DNA of 64,000 nucleotides from Dastarcus helophoroides. Its lineage: Eukaryota > Arthropoda > Insecta > Coleoptera > Bothrideridae. The position numbers were made by a program, and so were the translations under genes. Positions 19,101 through 30,467 of this stretch are shown piece by piece. Location of the stretch: positions 23,647,823-23,711,822 of the forward strand of contig CM053332.1 in NCBI GenBank assembly GCA_028583605.1. The letters run 5' to 3'. The notes under the pieces are model-generated. The model was not told the origin of the DNA and made no database searches. It worked only from the letters and a program-made list of their open reading frames with translations. Position 1 is the stretch's first letter. The number at the start of each line of letters is the position of its first letter.

Positions 19101-21071
19101 CTTTATCCTGGAGGAAAATTTTATGATTCTTGTACGCCGGGTGACGGTAGAATTCCGTCCTAGGGGGGAATATAAGCAAATCCGGGATGTGGCAGTCTAT
19201 CATGAATTCTTCGGGGGACAGTTGGGATACTCTATCTAGGAAACTGTCGTAGTTGTTGTCGTTAAAATGTCTAACTAGGGTGAAGCCCTCATCTCTGAAA
19301 TTGTCCACTGCTTCATTCGTCGATGTTAACAAAGTATTTACTCTCACATATTTCGGTTTTTCAACTGTAACGAGACAATGTTTCAAATTTTACAAACACT
19401 TATGGGGATTAATATACAAACCTTGTCCCTTGAAACCAAGAAAAATTAAAAAACACAACAACATTTGCTCTATAGCCAATCTAAGGTGGTTTCGATAACC
19501 AATCTAAGGTTGTTTCGATAGCCAACCTAAGGTTGTTTCGATAGCCAACCTAAGGTTGTTTCGATAGCCAACCTAAGGTTGTTTCGATAGCCAACCTAAG
19601 GTGTTTCGATAGCCAACCTAAGGTTGTTTCGATAGCCAACCTAAGGTTGTTTCGATAGCCACCCTAAGGTTGTTTCGATAGACAATCTAAGGCAGTTTCG
19701 ATAGCCAATCTGAGGCAATTTCGATAGCCAACCTAATGCAGCTCCAATAGCCAAGTTATCATCTTCTGAGAAATACTCAAGTATTGTTCTTGTTTTATTT
19801 TTCTAGGTTTCAGGGGACCAGATTTGTATATCAATTATTGAAGATAACCAAGGACCAAAGGATCTAAATTTTTATGCTAGAACCGAAGAACTAACGCAAT
19901 ATTCTGAAAATGAATCTGATAATTTTTTAATTAATAATTTCTAATAAAAAAGGGAGCGAAAGAATTTAAAAAACTACAAGTGATGTGCCTTTAAACTTGG
20001 AGACTTTAAAATCCAAACCTTGGGATTCAAATTTCCAAAATGTGTCACATCGAATGACAAAAAAAGTTCAAAAACCCAAAATTTAAACTTCTCATTGTCA
20101 ATCTATCTGAGTACATTTCATTACCTGAATACATTTGAACTACACTTAATTAAATATCAATGAAAACACAAAATATCAGTTGCAACTTTGAGGGAACAAG
20201 TAAAACAAAATTCCACTTAATTCAGACTTTAATATCGTACATTAACAAAGTAATACTGTCATTACAATTGGAATCAATCTTCCTTTTTCGATACACCACT
20301 TTTTGGAATAGGATTACCATCGTCATCATAGTCTTGCTCGCAATACGCCACATAAACGTAAATGACGATAATTAAATTAACTGTTAAAACGGCTGCAGCG
20401 ACTGCCCAAACTGTATTTGTAAAGCCAGTCACATCGTAATATTCCCTTAACGCAAACTGAGCCCCGAAGAATGCCCCAAACGGCAAAGAGAACATTAACA
20501 AACTAAAGAATAACAACAGAGCTATCGATATGGCCGCTTGTTTCGTATGAACAGGAAGAAACGGCTTCTCAATTTCTCTACCCGCAGCTGTATTCTGTGT
20601 TTCCATTTTCAATCTGTAACTAAAAAAACAATAATTACCTTTAACGGAAGACTCCCCCTTGATTAAATCAGCACTGTGTGCCCTCAACACTTGTTCGTAA
20701 CCTAATATCGTTTTAACTGGTTTGCTATCGCCTTGCATTTTATTTCGACCCCATAGCAGCTCCGTGATTAGTATTTTTGTTAACCAAGGGTCTAATCTCG
20801 GTTCATTTTCTAATAGTTTCGATCGATTGATTAAAGTGTCTAGGTCTTTGGATTTTTTTAACGTTTCCGCTACGAGAGCGTACAGCGCTTTGATATTCTA
20901 AAAATAGGAAAGTTGTGACACTACCAAACCGGGGCTATAGAAAATTCAACTCACGGTGTGTTTTTCTTCATATACCAAACTTTTTAAGCTGCCTTTACCC
21001 GATACTACATTCCGGGCTACTTTGGCCGCCGTTTTGTAAATGCGAGGCACTTTTACCGAGTGTTCGAACAT
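16168..21071 (-). CDS. Nsun5: NSUN5-type rRNA cytosine-C5 methyltransferase with giant Lys-rich tail
   Basis: The NSUN5/Rcm1 family methylates a conserved cytosine in large-subunit rRNA in the nucleolus, using SAM. Exons in transcript order: 21071-20955, 20897-20639, 19364-19102, 19049-18761, 18548-16168. Phases match throughout and give 1102 residues. N-terminus MFEHSVKVPRIYKTAAKV; motif I LDMCAAPGMKTTQLA at about residue 231; motif IV DPSCSGSG at about 303 across an exon junction; the catalytic-cysteine motif YSTCS at about 354-358; domain end NGFFVAVFERLE near 430. Human NSUN5 is about 430 residues, so the remaining ~665 residues are an extra tail rich in KKKSK clusters, with an alanine-rich 5-residue repeat and a ~43-residue repeat. 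The last exon is one open frame of about 790 codons. Intron 2 holds Vma21. I see no damage. Confidence 0.93.
16530..17110 (-). repeat. Coding minisatellite: ~43-residue KKKSK repeat in NSUN5
   Basis: About four to five tandem protein units begin EALPE(E/K)KKKSKRT and end near VVLH. Two variants alternate, one with GDIPGKSKNRNN and one with RDDPEDRKKSKNRNN, so the true period is about 86 residues (~258 bp). Spans keep the frame open. Confidence 0.85.
17365..17530 (-). repeat. Coding minisatellite: KAAEA pentapeptide repeat in NSUN5
   Basis: About eleven 15-bp units encode PKAAEA, HKAAEA and variants in the NSUN5 tail. Sequence on the + strand repeats around GCAGCTTTGGGTGCTTCG. Confidence 0.85.
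19410..19860. mobile_element. Foldback element with internal 23-bp minisatellite (Nsun5 intron 2)
   Basis: Copy of the large foldback family: the left side contains CTTGTCCCTTGAAACCAAG, the right side TTTCAGGGGACCAGATTTGT and GAAGATAACCAAGGACC. The centre (about 19470-19745) is about twelve copies of a 23-bp unit (GATAGCCAACCTAAGGTTG…) built from the family's own TTTCGATAGCCAA phrase. Confidence 0.85.
20274..20606 (-). CDS. Vma21: VMA21, V-ATPase assembly factor of the ER membrane
   Basis: Single-exon frame of 110 residues starting METQNTAAG. VMA21 helps assemble the Vo sector of the vacuolar proton pump in the ER and escorts it to the Golgi. Two hydrophobic segments (about residues 25-50 and 65-90) match the family's two-helix hairpin, the second reading NLIIVIYVYVAY. 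The last four residues are KKED, a dilysine ER-retrieval signal identical to that of yeast Vma21. It lies in Nsun5 intron 2 on the same strand, its ATG only about 33 bp past the donor of Nsun5 exon 2. A good acceptor (TTATTGTTTTTTTAG, about 20619) stands just upstream of the ATG, so the leader may be spliced. Confidence 0.93.
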   Translation of the reverse strand: METQNTAAGREIEKPFLPVHTKQAAISIALLLFFSLLMFSLPFGAFFGAQFALREYYDVTGFTNTVWAVAAAVLTVNLIIVIYVYVAYCEQDYDDDGNPIPKSGVSKKED

Positions 21072-22419
21072 TTTTATATTTACCTTGAAAAGGTACGCCT
21101 ATTTTCCTACAATGACATCAAGATTAAATCAAAATTTCCTCAGAATATAGTCCGAGTAAAATTTCACATTATTTTATAATTCTTAGGTTAGGAAAGTTAG
21201 GTTATGTTTTCATGACATTTAACATAGAATAAAATTGACAGTATTTTGGGTGTGTTCCGTATATGCGAAAGCTGTGGGCAGGGGCGTATTAAGTTTGAAT
21301 CTCAAACTACTATCTCCCCGTCGCGGTGCATCCAGCGCGTAACAAGTTTATTTTGCTTTCATTTTTTCATTTTAAACCCACAATTTTTATTTATGTTGAA
21401 TTTCTAACAAGATTGAAATTGAAATATGCGAAATTTTAAATAAAAATGTTTGAAGTTTTATAAAACAAACAGAAAATTTCGAGACAATATTTAAAATTGG
21501 GAGTTTTCAAAAACTAATCTTGTTTATTCTTTTAGTGGAACGGACTGGTCATTGGTTTTCTTCAAAAATTGAAATACAGAACTTGTCCCCTGAAACCAAG
21601 AAAAATTAAAAAGCTTCAGAGAGAAACTGGTTTCTCTCTGAAGATGACAGCTTGGCTGTCGAAACGCGTTAGAGCAACCTTTGTTGTGTTTTTCATTTTT
21701 CTTGGTTTCAGGGGACAAGTTCTATAATTCAATTGTTGAAGAAAACCAAGGGCCAGTCCGTTTCATCATGGTGGACTCTTATTGGTCGGAAACGTTATGT
21801 TTATTAATTTTATTTAACATTTCCACGACCCAGTTTGGAAATATTTAAATTTTTATTTTTAATCTAATCTTATTTGATTAAGGACCTTTTACTTTACCCT
21901 CGAAATCTCAAGTTCAAATCTCAAATTACTTAAAATTTCGATTTCAAAGTGTCAAATTTTTCGGCTTAAAATCGAAAAATTAGACATTTTAAGAATACAG
22001 TTTTTTGAAATTTCGAACTTCCCCGTATTAAATATAAAATGTTTCATTTTTTACCCAAAAATTCTTGCTTCAAGGTGAAATTATTCGATTTTAAATTCAA
22101 ATTTTCGATTTTGTTTCCAAAATTGCGACAATAAAGTAAAAATGTCGAAAGTTCAATAATTCGAAATATGGAGCCGCCAATTGAAATTTGGAAAATAAAA
22201 ACGCATTTTGTTATGATTAAAATTAGAAATTTTGAGGCGAGAGTGGAAATTTCGCAAAAAAAATTGATGTTTCGAGTAAATAATTAAAGTTTTTTTAGGA
22301 ATGTACAGACCAATAGGTTCCAATTTTAAAATTAGACTAGTTTTTCAACAAAAAAAATCATATTTGGAATTTAGATTGGAAGTTTCTCAAGAAAATTCAT
22401 ATTTCGAGTAAAAAATTCA
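21072..22419. other. Spacer upstream of Nsun5
   Basis: No gene. The Nsun5 promoter should lie in the first few hundred bases. 21533-21770 is a near-complete foldback-family copy with the internal phrase CTCTGAAGATGACAGCTTGG. It is followed at about 21763-21852 by a fragment of the TGGTGGACTCTTATTGGTCG family. The rest is AT-rich with scattered CGAAATTT motifs. Confidence 0.6.
21533..21770. mobile_element. Foldback-family copy
   Basis: Left arm GGAACGGACTGGTCATTGG … CTTGTCCCCTGAAACCAAG; right arm the complement, ending GGGCCAGTCCGTTTCA. The centre has CTCTGAAGATGACAGCTTGG and a 10-bp-scale secondary hairpin. Confidence 0.85.
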
Positions 22420-22606
22420 AGTCCATAGAAGGTTTCACCCCTTTACCACATCGGCAATTAAATAAATAATTACGCGATACGTATTTCGCCAGCAGAATTG
22501 GTATTTTCAAGCGCACTAAAACGCCAGTTCTGCTGAAGAAATACGTATCGCGTAATTATTTATTTAATTGCCGATGTGGTAAAGGGGTGAAACCTTCTAT
22601 GGACTT
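22420..22606. repeat. Palindromic MITE with ~85-bp arms
   Basis: Left arm starts AAGTCCATAGAAGGTTTCAC; right arm ends with the exact complement, GTGAAACCTTCTATGGACTT. Both arms carry ATTACGCGATACGTATTTC or its complement, with a short unmatched centre near 22505. It sits at the edge of the satellite block. Different family from the other palindromes here. Confidence 0.88.
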
Positions 22607-22998
22607 AATCACAAGCCACAGTGTTTAGTTCAGTGCTTTAGTAAAAAATTCAAGTTTTTCGGGAATTTCTTCTCATGCATAGACCAATAGGTTTGGATAT
22701 TTTTGAGATAATTTGGGAATCAGAGGCTGGTTTCAAATTTCTCCTTTTTTCTAAAATAGTAATTAACGATTTCAAAATTTCATTATTATTCCAAAACTTT
22801 CAAAATTTATTTATTTACTTGTCTTTTAACTAAATCGTCAACTTCAAAATGAAATCAGACTTCCGACTTTGTTTCTAAAATTTTTTAAAAAGAAATTTTC
22901 CAAAATCTTGAGTTTAAATTCGAACTTTCGAGATTGAATTGATATTTTAGGCATTAATCGAATTTTTGAGTTAAATGTCAAACTCCAAAAGCTAGAAT

Positions 22999-25900
22999 TT
23001 TCAGTTTAGAGCAGGGACGAGGTGAAAATTGAAATTTCGGGATTAAAGTCGAGATTTTAAGAAAAACCTAATAAATTAAGAAAAAAGTCTACTTTTTGCA
23101 ACATTTCCGAACTACCCCAGCTCCATAATTTAAAATAGTATATTGGTGACCTTTATTATTGATTATTTTTCCATTTTAGAGTGGGGACGAGGTAAAAATT
23201 GAAATTTCGGGATTAAAGTTGAAATTTTAAGGAAAAGCTAAAAAAATTACGAAAAAAGTCTACTTTTAGCAACATTTCCGAATTGCCCTAGCCCTATAAT
23301 TTAAAATAGTACATTGGTGACCTTTATTATTAATTATTCTTCCAGTTTAGAGTGGGGACGAGTTAAAAAGATTAAATTCAAAATTTTAAGGAACAGCTAA
23401 AAAATTACGAAAAAAAGTCTATTTTTGCAACATTTCCGAACTACCCCAGCTCTATAATTTAAAATAGTATATTGGTGACCTTTATTGTTGATTATTCTTC
23501 CAGTTTGGAGTGGGCACGAGGTAAAAAAATCGAAATTTCGGGATTAAAGTCGAAATTTTAAGAAAAAGCTAAAAAATTTGGAAAAAAGTCTACTTTTTGC
23601 AACATTTCCGAACTGCCCCAGCTCTATAATTTAAAATAATATATTGGTGACCTTTATTATTGATTATTCTTCCAGTTTAGAGTGGGGACGAGGTAAAAAT
23701 TGAAATTTCGGGATTAAAGTCGAAATTTTAAGGAACAGCTAAAAAATTACGAAAAAAAGTCTACTTTTTGCAATATTTCCGAACTACCCCAGCTCTATAA
23801 TTTAAAATAATATATTGGTGACCTTTATTATTGATTATTCTTCCAGTTTAGAGTGAGCACGAGGTAAAAAAATCGAAATTTCGGGATTAAAGTCGAAATT
23901 TTAAGAAAAAGCTAAAAAATTTGGAAAAAAGTCTACTTTTTGCAACATTTCCGAACTGCCCCAGCTCTATAATTTAAAATAGTATATTGGTGACCTTTAT
24001 TATTGATTATTCTTCCAGTTTAGAGTGGGGACGAGGTAAAAATTGAAATTTCGGGATTAAAGTCGAAATTTTAAGGAACAGCTAAAAAATTACAAAAAAA
24101 GTCTACTTTTTGCAATATTTCCGAACTACCCCAGCTCTATAATTTAAAATGGTATATTGATGACCTTTATTATTGATTATTCTTTCAGTTTAGAGTGGGC
24201 ACGAAATAAAAAATCGAAATTTCGGGATTAAAGTCGAAATTTTACGAAAAAGCTAACAAATTTGGAAAAAAGTCTACTTTTTGCAACATTTCCGAACTGC
24301 CCCAGCTCTATAATTTAAAATAGTATATTGGTGACCTTTATTATTGATTATTCTTTCAGTATAGAGTGGGGCACGAAGCTAAAAAATCGAAATTTCGGGA
24401 TTAAAGTCGACATTTTAAGAAAAGCTAAAAAATTAGGAAAAAAAGTCTACTTTTTGCAAACTTCCCGAACTGCCCCAGCTCTATAATTTAAAATAGTATA
24501 TTGGTGACCTTTATTATTAATTATTCTTCCAGTTTAGAGTGGGCACGAAGGTAAAAAATCTGAAATTTCGGGAATTAAAGTCGAAATTTTAAGGAAACAG
24601 CTAAAAAATTGACAAAAAAGTCTACTTTTTGCAACTATTTCCGAACTACCCCAGCTCCATAATTTAAAATAGTATATTGGTGACCTTTATTATTGATTAT
24701 TTTTCCATTTTAGAGTGGGGACGAGGTAAAAATTGAAATTTCGGGATTAAAATCGAAATTTTAAGAAAAAGATAAAAAATTACGAAAAAAAGTCACTTTT
24801 TGTAACATTTCCGAACTGCCCCAGCTCTATAATTTAAAATAGTATATTGGTGACCTTTATTATTGATTATTCTTCCAGTTTAGAGTGGGGACGAAGTAAA
24901 AATTGAAATTTCGAGATTAAAGTCGAAATTTTAAGGAACAGCTAAAAAATTACGAAAAAAAGTCTACTTTTTGCAATATTTCCGAACTACCCCAGCTCTA
25001 TAATTTAAAATAGTATATTGATGACCTTTATTATTGATTATTCTTCCAGTTTAGAGTGGGCACGAGGTAAAAAATCGAAATTTCGGGATTAAAGTCGAAA
25101 TTTTAAGAAAAAGCTAACAAATTTGGAAAAAAGTCTACTTTTTGCAACATTTCCGAACTGCCCCAGCTCTATAATTTAAAATAGTATATTGGTGACCTTT
25201 ATTATTGATTATTCTTCCAGTTTAGAGTGGGGACGAGGTAAAAAAATCGAAATTTCGGGATTAAAGTCGAAATTTTAAGAAAAAGATAAAAAATTTGGAA
25301 AAAAGTCTACTTTTTGCAACATTTCCGAACTGCCCCAGCTCTATAAGTTAAAATGGTATATTGGTGACCTTTATTATTGATTATTCTTCCAGTTTAGAGT
25401 GGGCACGAGGTAAAAAAATCGAAATTTCGGGATTAAAGTCGAAATTTTAAGAAAAAGCTAACAAATTTGGAAAAAAGTCTACTTTTTGCAAAATTTCCGA
25501 ACTGCCCCAGCTCTATAATTTAAAATAATATATTGGTGACCTTTATTATTGATTATTCTTCCAGTTTAGAGTGGGGACGAGGTAAAAATTGAAATTTCGG
25601 GATTAAAGTCGAAATTTTAAGGAACAGCTAAAAAATTACGAAAAAAGTCTACTTTTTGCAATATTTCCGAACTACCCCAGCTCTATAATTTAAAATAGTA
25701 TATTGGTGACCTTTATTATTGATTATTCTTCCAGTTTAGGGTGGGCACGAGGTAAAAAAATCGAAATTTCGGGATTAAAGTCGAAATTTTAAGAAAAAGC
25801 TAAAAAATTTGGAAAAAAGTCTACTTTTTGCAACATTTCCGAACTGCCTCAGCTCTATAATTTAAAATAATATATTGGTGACCTTTATTATTGATTATTC

Positions 25901-27785
25901 TTCCAGTTTAGAGTGGGGACGAAGTAAAAATTGAAATTTCGGGATTAAAGTCGAAATTTTAAGGAACAGCTAAAAAATTACGAAAAAAAGTCTACTTTTT
26001 GCAATATTTCCGAACTACCCCAGCTCTATAATTTAAAATAGTATATTGGTGACCTTTATTATTGATTATTCTTCCAGTTTAGAGTGGGCACGAGGTAAAA
26101 AAATTGAAATTTCGGGATTAAAGTCGAAATTTTAAGAAAAAGCTAAAAAATTTGGAAAAAAGTCTACTTCTTGCAACATTTCCGAACTGCGTCAGCTCTA
26201 TAATTTAAAATAGTATATTGGTGACCTTTATTATTGATTATTCTTTCAGTATAGAGTGGGCACGAGGTAAAAAAATTGAAATTTCGGGATTAAAGTCGAA
26301 ATTTTAAGAAAAAGTTAAAAAATTTGAAAAAAAGTCTACTTTTTGCAATATTTCCGAACTACCCCAGCTCTATAATTTAAAATACTATATTGGTGACCTT
26401 TATTATTGATTATTCTTCCAGTTTAGAGTGGGGACGAGGTAAAAATTGAACTTTGGGTATTAAAGTCGAAATTTTAAGGAACAGCTAAAAAATTACGAAA
26501 AAAGTCTACTTTTTTGCAACATTTCGAATTGTTCCAGATTTATAATTTAAAATAGTATATTGGTGACCTTAATTATTGATTATTTTTCCATTTTAGAGTG
26601 GGGACGAGGTAAAAATTGAAATTTCGGGATTAATATCGAAATTTTAAGAAAAAGATAAAAAATTACGAAAAAAAAGTCTACTTTTTGCAATATTTCCGAA
26701 CTACCCCAGCTCTATAATTTAAAATAGTATATTGGTGACCTTTATTATTGATTATTCTTCCAGTTTAGAGTGGGCACGAGATAAAAAAATCGAAATTTCG
26801 GGATTAAAGTCGAAATTTTAAGAAAAAGCTAACAAATTTGGAAAAAAGTCTACTTTTTGCAACATTTCCGAACTGCCCCAGCTCTATAATTTAAAATGGT
26901 ATATTGGTGACCTTTATTATTGATTATTCTTCCAGTTTAGAGTGGGCACGAAATAAAAAATCGAAATTTCGGGATTAAAGTCGAAATTTTACGAAAAAGC
27001 TAACAAATTTGGAAAAAAGTCTACTTTTTGCAACATTTCCGAACTGCCCCAGCTCTATAATTTAAAATAGTATATTGGTGACCTTTATTATTGATTATTC
27101 TTTCAGTATAGAGTGGGCACGAGGTAAAAAAATCGAAATTTCGGGATTAAAGTCGAAATTTTACGAAAAAGCTAACAAATTTGGAAAAAAGTCTACTTTT
27201 TGCAACATTTCCGAACTGCCCCAGCTGTATAATTTAAAATAATATATTGGTGACCTTTATTATTGATTATTCTTCCAGTTTAGAGTAGGGACTAAGGTAA
27301 AAATCGAAATTTCGGGATTAAAGTCGAAATTTTAAGGAACAGCTAAAAAATTACGAAAAAAAGTCTACTTTTTGCAATATTTCCGAACTACCCCAGCTCT
27401 ATAATTTAAAATAGTATATTGGTGACCTTTATTATTGATTATTCTTCCAGTTTAGAGTGGGCACGAGGTAAAAAAATTGAAATTTCGGGATTAAAGTCGA
27501 AATTTTAAGAAAAAGCTAAAAAATTTGGAAAAAAGTCTACTTTTTGCAACATTTCCGAACTGCCCCAGCTCTATAATTTAAAATAATATATTGGTGACCT
27601 TTATTATTGATTAAACTTCCAGTTTAGAGTAGGGACTAAGTAAAAATCGAAATTTCGGGATCAAAGTCGAAATTTTAAGAAAAAGCTAAAAAATTAGGAA
27701 AAAAGTCTACTTTTTGCAACATTTCCGAACTGCCCCAGTTCTATAATGTAAAATAGTATATTGGTGACCTTTATTGTTGATTATT
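22999..27785. repeat. Satellite array A, ~171-bp monomer, ~28 copies
   Basis: Monomers marked by (T)GATTATTCTTCCAGTTTAG begin at about 22999, 23161, 23332, 23490, 23662, 23833, 24005 and so on to 27609. Almost all spacings are 170-173 bp (one 158, one 176). Two main variants, one with AGGAACAGCTAAAAAATTACG… and ACTACCCC and one with AGAAAAAGCTAA(C/A)AAATTTGG… and ACTGCCCC, often alternate, giving a ~343-bp dimer. No coding potential. Outer monomers are more divergent, as is usual at array edges. Confidence 0.95.
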
Positions 27786-29370
27786 CTTCGAAACTTTGAT
27801 CCTCTTGTTTAAATTCCGAAATGCACGTGCAATTTCCACTTTGTTTTTCCTGTAAGTTCGATAATAACTTCAGTTTTAACTGACTCGAAAAACGTTAGAT
27901 TTATTTTCAAAATATTTACCTTAATTACGAAATTTCGACTCTTTTCTCAACATTCTGAGCTTAACTTAAATAAATTCCGAGTTATTTTCCAAATGTGCAC
28001 TTTCAATTTCCACTTTTATGCCCATGAGTTTGACTAGATTTTCAGTTTTAATTTATTCCAAAGATGTTAACTTTGTTTTCAAAATTTACATCTTAAAACG
28101 AACTTTCGACTTTTTTTTCGAAATTCTGAGTTTAGCTGGAATTTATTCCGAATTATTTTCAAAATTTGCTCTTTCAATTTCCACTTTTATGCCGATAAGT
28201 TCAACTAGGTTTTTAGTTTTAATTTATTCCAAAGATGTTAACTTTATTTTCAAAATTTACACCTCAAAACGAACTTTTGATTTTTTTCTCGAAATTCTCA
28301 GTTAAGGTGGATTTTACTCAGAGTTATTTTCAAAATTTGCCCTTTCAATTTCCACTGTTATGCCCATAAGTGCGACTAGATTTTCAGTTTTAATTTATTC
28401 CAAAGATGTTAACTTTCCTTTCAAAATTTACACCTCAAAACCACATTTCGACTTTTTTCTCGAAATTCTAAGTGTAAGTGGAATTTATTCCAAGTTATTT
28501 TCAAAATTTGCTATTTCATATTCCACTTTTATGTCCATAAGTTTGACTAGATTTTCAGTTTTAATTTATTCCAAAGATGTTAACTTTGTTTTCAAAATTT
28601 ACACCTCAAAACCACATTTCGACTTTTTTCTCGAAATTCTCAGTTAAAGTGGAATTTATTCCGAGTTATTTTCAAAATTTGCCCTTTCAATTTCCACTTT
28701 TATGCCCATAAGTGCGACTAGATTTTCAGTTTTAATTTATTCCAAAGATGTTAACTTTATTTTCAAAATTTACACCTTAAAACGAACTTTCGACTTTTTT
28801 TTTGGAAATTCTGAGTTCAGCTGGAATTTATTCCGAGTTATTTCCAAAATTTGCCCTTTCAATTTCCACTTTTGTGCCCATAAGTTTGACTAGATTTTCA
28901 GTTTTAATTTATTCCAAAAATGTTAACTTTGTTTTCAAAATTTACACCTCAAAACCATATTTCGACTTTTTTCTGGAAATTCTAAGTTTAAGTGGAATTT
29001 ATTCCGAGTTATTTTCAAAATTTGCCCTTTCAATTTCCACTTTTATGTTCATAAGTGAGACTAGATTTTCAGTTTTAATTAATTCCAAAGATGTTACCTT
29101 TATTTTCAAAATTTACACCTCAAAACCATATTTCGACTTTTTTCTCGAAATTCTAAGCTTAAGTGGAATTCATTCCGAGTTATTTTTAAAATGTGCCCTT
29201 TCAATTTCCACTTTTATGCCCATAAGTTCGACTAGATTTTCAGTTTTAATTTATTCCAAAGATGTTAACTTTGTTTTCAAAATTTACACCTCAAAACCAC
29301 ATTTCGACTTTTTTCTGGAAATTCTAAGTTTAAGTGGAATTTATTTCGAGTTATTTATAAAATTGTGACA
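27786..29370. repeat. Satellite array B, 171-bp monomer, ~9 copies
   Basis: Follows array A directly. The phrase ATGCCCATAAGTTTGACTAG recurs at 28018, 28189, 28360, 28531, 28702, about 28874, 29044 and 29215, a 171-bp period. The monomer has no obvious similarity to array A. Since 171 is 57 codons, long frames run through it; these are artefacts. Confidence 0.95.
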
Positions 29371-30467
29371 TTGATTTTCATAAAATTAAATTTGTGTGTC
29401 TAATGTTTACGTTTTTGTACATTTTTCTAGAATCTATCACGAATTCGAATTTTTGTTGAAACCTCGAGCTTTGTCAGGAAATTTCCAGTTCGTCTTGATT
29501 TTGGGTTAACTAGATTTTTTTATATTTGTTTAGAGATCGATTATAAACAATTTTGCTTCAGAAATTTTGATTCTAATCTTTAAATAAATGTCGACATTTT
29601 TTTCTGAAATTTCGAAAAATGTTTTTACCAATTTTTAGGCTTTTTTCTACTCAATTTTAAAATGTGGTAATTTCCAAAAAATTTCGACATCTTCTTGTTT
29701 TAATTTCTAATTTTTCTTTACTTTTTTTCCAACGTTTCGATTTCATTTCTGATATTTCGATTTTATTGTGTCATTGTTACAGTTTTATATTTATTGTTAC
29801 AATTTTACATTTAGGGTAGTTCAAGAAGCTCGTTTCGACGTGTTATTAATTTAATTTAATTTGGTATTGGATGTGGCAAGAAAATTGGGCAAGTTTTTGT
29901 TAAACAGAAGCATAAACGTGGAAGGAGATTACAAGTCGCAGCTAATGAGACAGAATTATCAAAATGTTGCAGTCTTATCTTAATTCCCAAATAACAACAA
30001 GTTTTGTATTATTTACAATTGAATTGCTCGAGAGTAAATAGTCCCCACATCACATTTTAGTTGTTTGTCTTATTAAATCTCGGCCCAGGTCAACTTGTAA
30101 TCGTAACCAATTAATCCACCACTAAACAACATAAATGATGTTCATTTTACAATATTAAATTAGAAACAGATTGCAACTGCTGTTCGAGTAATTCGAGATT
30201 CGAAGGGAAACCAAAGAAAAACATCGACGTGCGCGCTCAAAAGGTAGGGAGGAAATTTAACACCTTTAAGGTGTAACGAACTGTCGTCTTTACCTCGACA
30301 AACAAAACTAAAAACTAAATCCCCTTTTGTTGTGTCATAATTTATTCACGTTCAACATTCTTTCCGAGTTTGTACAAATAAGATAAAATACATCTCATTA
30401 TTTCGAAGAATAAATAGAACAATAGTGATGTTGACTCGTGTCGGGACGATTTGTTGGATATCGTGAA
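29371..30467. other. Spacer upstream of white
   Basis: AT-rich with decayed CGAAATTT motifs to about 29800, then unique sequence. The white promoter should lie near 30100-30467, but I cannot point to a TATA box or start site with confidence. Confidence 0.5.

Noticed and set aside
22999..27785. Regularly spaced repeats considered as a CRISPR array.
   Set aside because: Whole monomers of ~171 bp repeat with no unique spacers; eukaryotic context.
28018..29368. 95-188-codon frames with a repeated 57-residue unit.
   Set aside because: 171-bp satellite B is a multiple of three and lacks stops in one frame. Not a repeat protein.
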